This document shows, one piece after another, positions 33,929 through 41,395 of a stretch of 64,000 bases of DNA. The stretch's first letter is position 1. Each line of letters begins with the position of its first letter. Source of the DNA: CAZJYC01 sp964550165 (lineage in GTDB: Bacteria > Acidobacteriota > Aminicenantia > Aminicenantales > Aminicenantaceae); contig CAZJYC010000004.1 in assembly GCA_964550165.1 (NCBI GenBank), positions 8,837 through 72,836 on the forward strand. The letters run 5' to 3'. Under the pieces are notes generated by a model. That model was not told the origin of the DNA, did no database searches, and worked only from the letters and a program-made list of their open reading frames with translations. The translations under genes were made by a program, and so were the position numbers.

Positions 33929-34570
33929 ATGAAAAAGAACTCTGAAACAAAGCCTCCTGAGGAAAAAAAAGAGGCAATAGAACAAGAAGCTGAAAGTCTA
34001 AACGACTCGGAGCCTGTGGGTCTAAGGGAAGTCGAAGAGCAAAAGGAGCAGAAAGAGCACAAGGAAACACATGATAAGGCCAAAATTTTAAAAGATAAAC
34101 TGAAGAAAAGAGACTTAGAAATCAAAGCGCTCAAACTGGAGATTGAAAAGTTTAAAGATGACTACTTGAGAGCCCTGGCAGAAATGGAAAATCTCAAGAA
34201 AAGATTAGAGCGGGAAAAGACAGACTATTATCAGTATGCCCTTTCCGATTTTTTAAGAGAGCTCTTTGTTGTTCTGGATAATTTTGAAAGGGCTCTGGAA
34301 ACCAGAGATGAGGGCAACGGCAAGAGCTTCCGTGAAGGTGTCGATATGATCTATAAACAATTTTTAGACCTTTTGCTCAAACAAGGCATTACTCCCATAG
34401 AAATCAAGGATAAAAAATTTGACCCGAATCTCCATCAGGCCTTTATCACCGTTGAATCGGAAGAGGTTAAGGAGCCTGAGGTTATAGAGGAATTGCGAAA
34501 AGGGTACACCCTTTATAAAAGGCTTCTCCGTCCTGCTCTTGTCAAAGTGGCTGTACCCAAAAAAGAGTAA
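33929..34570 (+). CDS. grpE: GrpE nucleotide-exchange factor
   Basis: 213 residues from ATG 33929, preceded by GAGGAGGA. A charged N-terminal coiled coil (about 35-110, rich in Lys/Glu) is followed by the GrpE core: LRALAEMENLKKRLEREK, FLRELFVVLDNFERAL, KQFLDLLLKQGITPIE, and the beta domain FDPNLHQAFITVES and KGYTLYKRLLRPALVKV. It releases ADP from DnaK. Located between hrcA (11 bp) and dnaK2 (5 bp). Confidence 0.95.
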   Translation: MKKNSETKPPEEKKEAIEQEAESLNDSEPVGLREVEEQKEQKEHKETHDKAKILKDKLKKRDLEIKALKLEIEKFKDDYLRALAEMENLKKRLEREKTDYYQYALSDFLRELFVVLDNFERALETRDEGNGKSFREGVDMIYKQFLDLLLKQGITPIEIKDKKFDPNLHQAFITVESEEVKEPEVIEELRKGYTLYKRLLRPALVKVAVPKKE

Positions 34571-34575
34571 AAAAC

Positions 34576-36159
34576 ATGGGCTATATAATTGGAGTTGACT
34601 TAGGGACAACGTTTTCCTGTATTGCCTATTTAGAAGGCGAAGAGCCAAAAGTTATTCCAAATCTGGATGGCATGCCGACCACGCCTTCCATTGTCAGTTT
34701 CACCAGCACAGGAGAAAAACTCATCGGAAACCTAGCCTTAAGGCAGGCCATCACCAATCCTGAAAACACGGTATCCGCCATCAAAAGACTCATAGGCAAA
34801 AAATTCGACTCAGAAGAGGTGAAGGAAACCATCAGGAGAATGCCCTACAAATTAGTCGAAGCAGAAAATGGCGATGTCATGGTGGAAATAAATTCCAAGA
34901 AGATCAGCCCTCAAGAAATTTCGGCCATGATCCTGGGCTACTTGAAGAAATGTGCGGAATCTTATTTTGGGGAAGAAGTGAATGAAGCTATTATCACCGT
35001 GCCTGCGAATTTTAACGACCATCAGAGAAAAGCGACTCGCGATGCAGCTGAAATTGCTGGCTTAGCCCCTCTGCGTATTATCAATGAGCCCACGTCCGCC
35101 AGTTTGGCCTATGGATTTAACATGCGAAAGAATGCAACCATTGCTGTTTTTGATTTAGGGGGAGGGACGTTTGATATCACCTTGATGGAGGTTAATGAAG
35201 GCATCTTCCATGTTTTAGCCACAAACGGAAATTCTTATCTTGGCGGAGAGGATTTCGATAACCGCATTGTCCAGTGGCTGCTCGAAGATTTCCAAAAGGA
35301 AACCCATGTCGATTTATCCAAGAATAAGCTGGCCCTCCAGCGCATCAAAGAGGCTGCAGAAAAGACAAAACGGGCGCTTTCTTTCACCTTAGAAAGCGAA
35401 ATCAATCTTCCTTTCATCTATTCAGACGCAAGCGGTTCGAAGCACATCAAAAAAAATCTCGAGAGGGAGAAACTGGAGGAGATGACAAAAGATCTGATTG
35501 CCGCAACCTTCCCTTACATCGAGAAAGCGCTCCAAGACAGCCACCTAACGCCAAAAGATATCGATGAAGTCATCATAGTCGGTGGGCAAACCAGAATGCC
35601 GTTGGTTAAGATAATGATTTCGGATTTTTTCGGCAAAGAACCCATCGGAAATATTAATCCCGACGAAATTGTGGCCATGGGAGCGGCTATTCAATCAGGA
35701 ATCATAAGAGGAAAAATCACAGAACCTATCCTCCTCCTTGATGTCACATCCCATTCCTTGGGAATTGAGACAGAAAACGACACTTTCAACAGAATTATCG
35801 GGAGAAACACAACAATTCCAACCAGAAGGACTCGCTCCTTCACGACAGTCGAACACAACCAGCCCAGAGTGAGGATCCATGTCCTCCAAGGAGAGAATGA
35901 CACGGCCTCTGAAAATATATCTTTAGCTTACTTTGATTTGGTAGGAATTGAGCGCGCGCCCGCCGGTGTCCCCAGGATTGATGTCACTTTCGAAATAGAC
36001 GCTGACGGAATTGTTAAAGTTTTTGCCAAAGATGTCGATACAGGCATAGAACAGAAAGTTGAAGTCAAACCTTCATCAGGCCTGTCCAAAGAGCAGATAC
36101 ATAAAATCGCCGACAGAATCCAGACCGATGAGTCCAAAGCAGAGAAAGAGAATAAATGA
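34576..36159 (+). CDS. Hsp70/DnaK homologue lacking the C-terminal lid
   Basis: 527 residues. The ATPase domain is complete (IIGVDLGTTFSCIAYLEG, FDLGGGTFDITLMEV, IIVGGQTRMP) and is followed by the beta substrate-binding domain (LLLDVTSHSLGIE, NTTIPTRRTRSFTTVEHNQP, VRIHVLQGE, GVPRIDVTFEIDADGI). The protein then ends after SSGLSKEQIHKIADRIQ, so almost all of the roughly 100-residue helical lid and acidic tail of normal DnaK is missing. It sits between grpE and dnaJ2 with normal spacing, and its stop overlaps dnaJ2, so the short form looks fixed rather than broken. Confidence 0.93.
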   Translation: MGYIIGVDLGTTFSCIAYLEGEEPKVIPNLDGMPTTPSIVSFTSTGEKLIGNLALRQAITNPENTVSAIKRLIGKKFDSEEVKETIRRMPYKLVEAENGDVMVEINSKKISPQEISAMILGYLKKCAESYFGEEVNEAIITVPANFNDHQRKATRDAAEIAGLAPLRIINEPTSASLAYGFNMRKNATIAVFDLGGGTFDITLMEVNEGIFHVLATNGNSYLGGEDFDNRIVQWLLEDFQKETHVDLSKNKLALQRIKEAAEKTKRALSFTLESEINLPFIYSDASGSKHIKKNLEREKLEEMTKDLIAATFPYIEKALQDSHLTPKDIDEVIIVGGQTRMPLVKIMISDFFGKEPIGNINPDEIVAMGAAIQSGIIRGKITEPILLLDVTSHSLGIETENDTFNRIIGRNTTIPTRRTRSFTTVEHNQPRVRIHVLQGENDTASENISLAYFDLVGIERAPAGVPRIDVTFEIDADGIVKVFAKDVDTGIEQKVEVKPSSGLSKEQIHKIADRIQTDESKAEKENK

Positions 36160-37289
36160 CAAAAAGAGACTACTACGAAATACTTGGCCTCAGCCAAAAT
36201 GCGACTTCAGAAGAGATAAAAAAGGCTTACCGTCAGATGGCCCTCAAATATCATCCAGACAGGAACCCTGACAATAAAGATGCCGAAGAGAAGTTTAAAG
36301 AAGCCGCAGAGGCATACAGTGTTCTCATCGATACACAAAAGAGGTCTGTCTATGATCGCTTCGGCCACGACGGATTGAGGGGTGAGGGATACAGCGGCTT
36401 TACAGGCTTCAACTCTTCCATCTTCGAGGATTTCGAGGATATTCTGGGGAATTTCTTCAATTTTGGCTTCGGAGATCTATTCGGAACTCGACAAAGAGCG
36501 CGAACGTACTATCCTAAGAAAGGGAGAGACTTGGCTTTAGAGCTTGATCTCACTTTGGACGAGGTTGCTTTCGGCGCAGAGAGAGAAATCAAGCTCAACC
36601 GACTCGACCTCTGTCCAGTCTGCAAGGGAACGAGGCTCCAACCCGGAACTCAAAAAACGGTCTGCCGGGCCTGCCAAGGAAAGGGACAGATTCGCTACCA
36701 GCAGGGATTTTTCACAATCTCACGCACCTGTTCGCATTGCGGGGGGATGGGCGAAACGATCACCACACCTTGCCCAGAGTGCCGCGGCTCAGGAAAGATT
36801 CGGAAAAAGAAAACTTTGACGGTCAAAATCCCGGCCGGTGTTGACGATGGGACAAGACTCAGGATTGCCGGAGAAGGAGAAGCGGGGGACGCAGGAGCGG
36901 CCAAAGGAGACCTCTATGTGGTTATCCGGTTGAGGGAGCATGAGTTTTTTAAAAGGGAAGGGAACAATCTTTATTGTCAAGTCACAATATTCTTTACCCA
37001 CGCAGCCTTGGGAACTTCAATCAGAATCCCTACCCTGGAAGGCGAGGAAGTTCTCAAAATTCCGGCAGGGACTCAGCCAGGAGAAGTCTTCCGTATAAAA
37101 GGCAGAGGTATAAGAAACCTCGAAGGCCACGGAAAAGGAGACTTATACGTTAAAATCAATATCAAAGTTCCTGAGAATTTATCCAGAGAACAAAAAGGCC
37201 TGCTTCAAAAATTCGCAGAATCTCGGGGGGAAAAGCTTGAAGAGCTGAATAAGAGCATTTTCAATAAGGTCAAAAATATCATTCATTAG
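36156..37289 (+). CDS. dnaJ: DnaJ co-chaperone, second copy
   Basis: 377 residues. J domain at 1-70 with YHPDRNPDN (HPD motif), Gly/Phe region, four zinc motifs (CPVCKGTR, CRACQGKG, CSHCGGMG, CPECRGSG) and C-terminal client-binding domains ending about residue 350. The first zinc repeat has Thr-Arg in place of the usual Gly pair. It overlaps the lidless DnaK by 4 bases (ATGA), giving a dedicated Hsp70/Hsp40 pair. Confidence 0.96.
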   Translation: MTKRDYYEILGLSQNATSEEIKKAYRQMALKYHPDRNPDNKDAEEKFKEAAEAYSVLIDTQKRSVYDRFGHDGLRGEGYSGFTGFNSSIFEDFEDILGNFFNFGFGDLFGTRQRARTYYPKKGRDLALELDLTLDEVAFGAEREIKLNRLDLCPVCKGTRLQPGTQKTVCRACQGKGQIRYQQGFFTISRTCSHCGGMGETITTPCPECRGSGKIRKKKTLTVKIPAGVDDGTRLRIAGEGEAGDAGAAKGDLYVVIRLREHEFFKREGNNLYCQVTIFFTHAALGTSIRIPTLEGEEVLKIPAGTQPGEVFRIKGRGIRNLEGHGKGDLYVKINIKVPENLSREQKGLLQKFAESRGEKLEELNKSIFNKVKNIIH

Positions 37290-37296
37290 AGCTAGG

Positions 37297-38049
37297 TTGA
37301 CATCCAATCGCTTTTTCATCGACCAAAAAAACCTGAAATCCTCAACCGTCATTCTTTATGGGGAGGAGCATCACCATTTGAGCCGCGTGGCCAGAATCAA
37401 GCCCAAAGAGACAGTCTGGCTCTTTGATGGTGCTGGCACAAGTTATTTGGCTCGCGTGACAGAGATCACACGAGACCATACACGGTTAGCCATCCTCGAA
37501 AAGCTGGAAAAAGAGGGCCCCAAGCTCAGCATAACTCTTGCCCAGGCCCTCATAAAATCCAAGAACATGGACATCATCATTCAGAAAGCGACAGAGCTGG
37601 GCGTAACAAAGATTATCCCTGTCATTACAGCGCGGAGTGTGGTAAGAGTCGAGGGAAAGATCGAAGGGAAAATGGAAAGGTGGGGAAAGATTGCACAGGA
37701 AGCCGCCAAACAAAGCCGAAGTTCTTTTATTCCTTCCATACTCACTCCGATGCATCTCGAGACGCTGATAAGGGAAAGGAAAGAAGAGAAAAAATTTCTT
37801 CTGAGCGAAAAAAAAGGGAAATATCTCAGAGACTTTTTAATCCAGAATTCCGCATCAGGACTTCATCGAACAAAGGCCCCATCATCGGTGCTTCTCCTCA
37901 TCGGCCCGGAAGGAGGTTGGACAGCAGAAGAAGAGGAAAACGCTCTGAGTCACGGATATGAAGCTGTAAGCCTCGGCAAGGCCATTCTAAAAACGGAGAC
38001 AGCGGCCATCTCCAGCCTGTCCTTAATCTCTCACTTCTGGAATTTATAA
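37297..38049 (+). CDS. rsmE: 16S rRNA m3U1498 methyltransferase
   Basis: 250 residues of the SPOUT methyltransferase class. N-terminal PUA-like part (NRFFIDQKN, EEHHHLSRVARIKPKETVWLFDG) and C-terminal knot LLIGPEGGWTAEEEENA followed by SLGKAILKTETAAI. It methylates U1498 of 16S rRNA. The start appears to be TTG 37297, 7 bases after dnaJ2. RsmE commonly follows dnaJ in many bacteria, so the context agrees. Confidence 0.94.
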   Translation: MTSNRFFIDQKNLKSSTVILYGEEHHHLSRVARIKPKETVWLFDGAGTSYLARVTEITRDHTRLAILEKLEKEGPKLSITLAQALIKSKNMDIIIQKATELGVTKIIPVITARSVVRVEGKIEGKMERWGKIAQEAAKQSRSSFIPSILTPMHLETLIRERKEEKKFLLSEKKGKYLRDFLIQNSASGLHRTKAPSSVLLLIGPEGGWTAEEEENALSHGYEAVSLGKAILKTETAAISSLSLISHFWNL

Positions 38050-38050
38050 A

Positions 38051-38986
38051 ATGTTTCTTCAGGGTCAGAAAGTCGGAAAATACGAGATACTCCGCTCGCT
38101 GGGCAGCGGCGGTTTTGGTTCTGTGTTTCTGGCGCGCGACACATGGCTCGATATCAAAGTGGCGATCAAGGTTCCCCATAAGCAATCTTTAGAGCTTTAT
38201 AAACTTCTCAAAGAACCGAGACTTCAAGCTGCTTTAAATCATCCGAATATTGTCCGGATGATTGCCGCCGAGAAGGAAAACAAAGTCTTTTTTATGGTGA
38301 TGGAGTTTGTGAAAGGGAAAACCCTTGAAAAAATCCTGGAGAAAGAAAAAGCTTTTGACTTTGAAAGCTCTATCGATTACATCACCCAGATTTCCTACGG
38401 TGTGGACCATGCCCATAACAACAAAATCATTCACAGGGACCTGAGACCGTCCAACATCATGATTTCAGAGGAGGGGACGGCAAAAATAACGGATTTTGGA
38501 ACTTCAGCTTGGCTGAACAATCTCTCCTATGCCTCAACTCGAATTGGCTCTCCTCCTTACATGGCGCCAGAACAATTCTTAGGAAAGGCTGTTTTCTGCT
38601 CGGACATATACTCGATCGGTTGCATATTCTATGAAATGCTTATCGGCCAGCCTCCTCTCATCGACCCCGATCCTTTCAAGATACTGGAAAAAGCCCAACA
38701 GCGAAAGATCCGTCCGCCTCGATTGCTCAACAGCAAGATTCCCAAAGTGATCGACGAAATTATCATGAAATGCCTCGCTTATAAAGTTGAAGAAAGATAC
38801 CAAAAGCCTTCTGAAATTATAAGGCAGCTTGCCACCTTCAAGGGAAAAAGTTCTAAGAAAACCGAAATCGAAGACATCATGGGAAGGATCAAGGCAAGAG
38901 AAAGAACTACGATGATCTGCTGGAATTGCCGGCGACCCCTTCCCTATAAAGCCAGAAATTGTCCACACTGTGGAGAACCGGTCTGA
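38051..38986 (+). CDS. Soluble Ser/Thr protein kinase with C-terminal zinc ribbon
   Basis: 311 residues. Hanks-type kinase with glycine loop GSGGFGSVF, catalytic Lys40 in VAIKV, HRDLRPSN (Asp130), DFGTSAW (Asp148) and PPYMAPEQF. No transmembrane or PASTA region; the C-terminus has a zinc ribbon (CWNCRRPLPYKARNCPHCGE). It starts one base after the rsmE stop, so it is part of the hrcA-grpE-dnaK-dnaJ-rsmE transcript, suggesting a kinase that acts on or with the heat-shock response. Confidence 0.92.
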   Translation: MFLQGQKVGKYEILRSLGSGGFGSVFLARDTWLDIKVAIKVPHKQSLELYKLLKEPRLQAALNHPNIVRMIAAEKENKVFFMVMEFVKGKTLEKILEKEKAFDFESSIDYITQISYGVDHAHNNKIIHRDLRPSNIMISEEGTAKITDFGTSAWLNNLSYASTRIGSPPYMAPEQFLGKAVFCSDIYSIGCIFYEMLIGQPPLIDPDPFKILEKAQQRKIRPPRLLNSKIPKVIDEIIMKCLAYKVEERYQKPSEIIRQLATFKGKSSKKTEIEDIMGRIKARERTTMICWNCRRPLPYKARNCPHCGEPV

Positions 38987-39006
38987 GAACAATTAAGCCA
39001 TTTTAG

Positions 39007-39187
39007 ACGGCGTGCCTTTGAGCCAATCTGCCTGAGCCTTCCACACGATTTTCTCACCGTTTAGCCTCCCCGGGGAATCTCTTCAAGAGCGAACGCCGAA
39101 GGCTAAATCCTCGATGGTTGCTATGGCTCTCCCCCAAAATCTTCGGATATTCATGAAGCAATCTTTTATCTCAGAATTGAAAATGGA
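39007..39187 (+). repeat. Dispersed palindromic intergenic repeat, half-length copy 3
   Basis: A left module (GGCGTGCC, GAGCCAATCTGCCTGAGC, TTTTCTCACCG, TTAGCCTCC) matches the reverse complement of the 46.9-kb copy, and the right module (AAGAGCGAACGCCGAAGG, CTAAATCCTCGATGG, CCCAAAATCTTCGG) matches the end of copy 2. The flank GGATATTCATGAAGCAATC is the reverse of the left-arm insertion in copy 2. The middle of the element is deleted. Confidence 0.75.
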
Positions 39188-39205
39188 AACATAGGATTCA
39201 GAAGT

Positions 39206-39234
39206 TTGACTTGGCTAGACAATTAAGATAATAT
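39206..39234 (+). promoter_or_regulatory. Sigma-70-type promoter of ilvE
   Basis: -35 TTGACT at 39206-39211, 17-base spacer, -10 TAATAT at 39229-39234. It lies 57 bases before the ATG. Confidence 0.6.
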
Positions 39235-39290
39235 GGAGTTCCTGTTTTATAATTTTTATTATCATAACTACTATTTAACAGGAGTCATGA

Positions 39291-40223
39291 ATGAGCCCAT
39301 TTAATGAAAAAAGCGGCATGGTCTGGATGAACGGAAAGCTCGTGCCTTGGAGTAAAGCTCATATTCATATCGCTTCTCACGTTATCCACTACGCAAGCTC
39401 TCTTTTTGAAGGTTTCCGGGCTTATAAGACAGCGAAAGGCACAGTCATTTTCCGGATGGACGCTCATATCAAAAGACTTTACAACTCTTGCAAGATGTAC
39501 CGCATGGACATTCCTTACTCACAGGAAGAATTCATGGATGCTGTCATCGAAACAATCAAAGTCAACAACCTCGAAGCCTGCTACATCCGGCCCATCGTCT
39601 ACCGGGGCTATGGGTCTTTAGGAGTCGATCCTTTTCCGAATCCAATTGACTGTGCTATACTTGTCTGGGAATGGGGAAAATACCTTGGAGAAGAAGCTTT
39701 GGAGAATGGCGTGGACGTTAAGGTTTCTACTTGGCAGAGGATGGCGCCCAATACCTTCCCGGCTTTGGCCAAGTCTGGAGCCAACTACATGAATTCTCAG
39801 CTGATAAAAACCGAAGCCATTCTAGAAGGCTATGTGGAAGGAATCGCCCTCAACGTCAGAGGTCATATCTCTGAAGGGAGCGGAGAGAATATTTTTCTGG
39901 TGATGGAAGGAATCCTTCATACACCCCCTCTATCCTCATCCATTCTCCCTGGAATCACGCGGAACACGGTGATTCGACTGGCCAAGGAAATGGGCTTGCC
40001 GCTGGTAGAAGAGACAATCCCCAGGGAGATGCTTTATATAGCGGATGAGGTCTTTTTCACCGGTTCGGCCGCAGAAATCACACCCATTCGCTCTATCGAT
40101 AAAATAATCATCGGTGACGGCAGGCGCGGCCCGATCGCCAAGGCCCTTCAGGATGAATTTTTCGCCTACATCAACGGAGAAAAAGAGGACAGACACAATT
40201 GGCTGACATACATAAATCCATAA
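39291..40223 (+). CDS. ilvE: Branched-chain amino-acid aminotransferase
   Basis: 310 residues of the class IV PLP fold. Family blocks are VWMNGKLVPWSKAHIHIASH, SLFEGFRAYKTAKG, the PLP-Lys region (SGANYMNSQLIKTEA), GSGENIFLV, SSILPGITRNTVI and FFTGSAAEITPI. It transfers the amino group between branched 2-oxo acids and glutamate. AGGAG precedes the ATG. 17 bp before pilT, so likely cotranscribed with the pilT-alaS genes despite unrelated roles. Confidence 0.94.
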   Translation: MSPFNEKSGMVWMNGKLVPWSKAHIHIASHVIHYASSLFEGFRAYKTAKGTVIFRMDAHIKRLYNSCKMYRMDIPYSQEEFMDAVIETIKVNNLEACYIRPIVYRGYGSLGVDPFPNPIDCAILVWEWGKYLGEEALENGVDVKVSTWQRMAPNTFPALAKSGANYMNSQLIKTEAILEGYVEGIALNVRGHISEGSGENIFLVMEGILHTPPLSSSILPGITRNTVIRLAKEMGLPLVEETIPREMLYIADEVFFTGSAAEITPIRSIDKIIIGDGRRGPIAKALQDEFFAYINGEKEDRHNWLTYINP

Positions 40224-40240
40224 TATAAGGGGTTGAAACA

Positions 40241-41395
40241 ATGAAAATAGACGAACTTTTAAAAATCGCGATTGAAAGTGATGCTTCTGACCTCCATTTG
40301 AAATCGGGCAATCATCCTCTTATTCGCATCAACGGCATTCTCAGGCCGTTGACGTCCTTTCCAAGATTAACGGCTGCTATGACTCAGGCCCTTGCCGATC
40401 AGATCATGACCAGCTCCCAGAAGAGCATCTTGGAAGAGGATCTCGATATCGATTTGGCCTACAGTTTTCCAGGGTTTGGCAGATTCAGAGGAAATATTTT
40501 TCGCCAAAGGGGGTCCATTACGGTTGCTTTGAGAATCATTCCGCTCGAACCCAAATCCATCAAAGACCTGCTCTTGCCTGAATCTCTGGAAATGATCTCT
40601 CTCGAACAGAGAGGCTTGGTTATCGCTACAGGGACGACAGGAAGCGGCAAGACAACAACTCTGGCAGCCATGATTGACTATATCAACACCCACCGGACGG
40701 AAAATATCATCACCATCGAAGACCCGATCGAATATTTACACAGAGATAAAAAGAGCACGATTTCCCAGAGAGAGGTGGGAGTGGACGTTAAAAGTTTTTC
40801 TAGAGGACTCAGGGCGGCTCTGAGAGAGGATCCTGATGTTATTCTTGTTGGCGAGATGAGAGACAAAGATACAATCGAAACAGCTCTCGTGGCGGCTGAA
40901 ACCGGACACTTAGTGTTAAGCACTCTCCACACCCTGGACGCCCCAGAAACAATAAACCGAGTCGTTTCTGTCTTTCCTCCTCACAACCAGAAGCAGGTCA
41001 GATTTCAGCTGGCCAGCATCCTTAAGGCTGTCATCTCTATGAGACTTATTCCGCGAATGGGCGGAAAGGGAAGGGTGCCAGCCGTAGAGGTAATGATTAA
41101 CACTCCCTATATTCAGGAATGCATCATGAACCGGGAAAAAACACATCTTGTCAAAGAAGCGATTGAAGCTGGCGTCTCTCAGTACGGCATGCAATCCTTT
41201 GACCAGGCGATCTATCAACTTTACAAAGATAAATATATATCTTTTGAACAAGGTCTGAGATACTCCTCCAGCCCCAATAATTTCAAATTGAGAGTCGCAG
41301 GTATTCAATCTTCTTCAGATATGGCTCTTGAAGAAATGGAAACGAAGATGAGCAAAGTTCATATCGAAGAATCGGAAGAAGAAGAAAATCAATAA
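40241..41395 (+). CDS. pilT: PilT-type pilus-retraction ATPase
   Basis: 384 residues of the GspE/PilT secretion ATPase superfamily. N-terminal PAS-like domain starting KIDELLKIAIESDASDLHLKSG-type sequence, Walker A GTTGSGKTTT, Asp box ITIEDPIEYLH, Walker B DPDVILVGEMRD, and His box LSTLHTLDAPETINRV. It powers type IV pilus disassembly. No pilin genes are nearby. GGGGTTG lies before the start. The stop touches the alaS start directly (TAA then ATG). Confidence 0.94.
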   Translation: MKIDELLKIAIESDASDLHLKSGNHPLIRINGILRPLTSFPRLTAAMTQALADQIMTSSQKSILEEDLDIDLAYSFPGFGRFRGNIFRQRGSITVALRIIPLEPKSIKDLLLPESLEMISLEQRGLVIATGTTGSGKTTTLAAMIDYINTHRTENIITIEDPIEYLHRDKKSTISQREVGVDVKSFSRGLRAALREDPDVILVGEMRDKDTIETALVAAETGHLVLSTLHTLDAPETINRVVSVFPPHNQKQVRFQLASILKAVISMRLIPRMGGKGRVPAVEVMINTPYIQECIMNREKTHLVKEAIEAGVSQYGMQSFDQAIYQLYKDKYISFEQGLRYSSSPNNFKLRVAGIQSSSDMALEEMETKMSKVHIEESEEEENQ

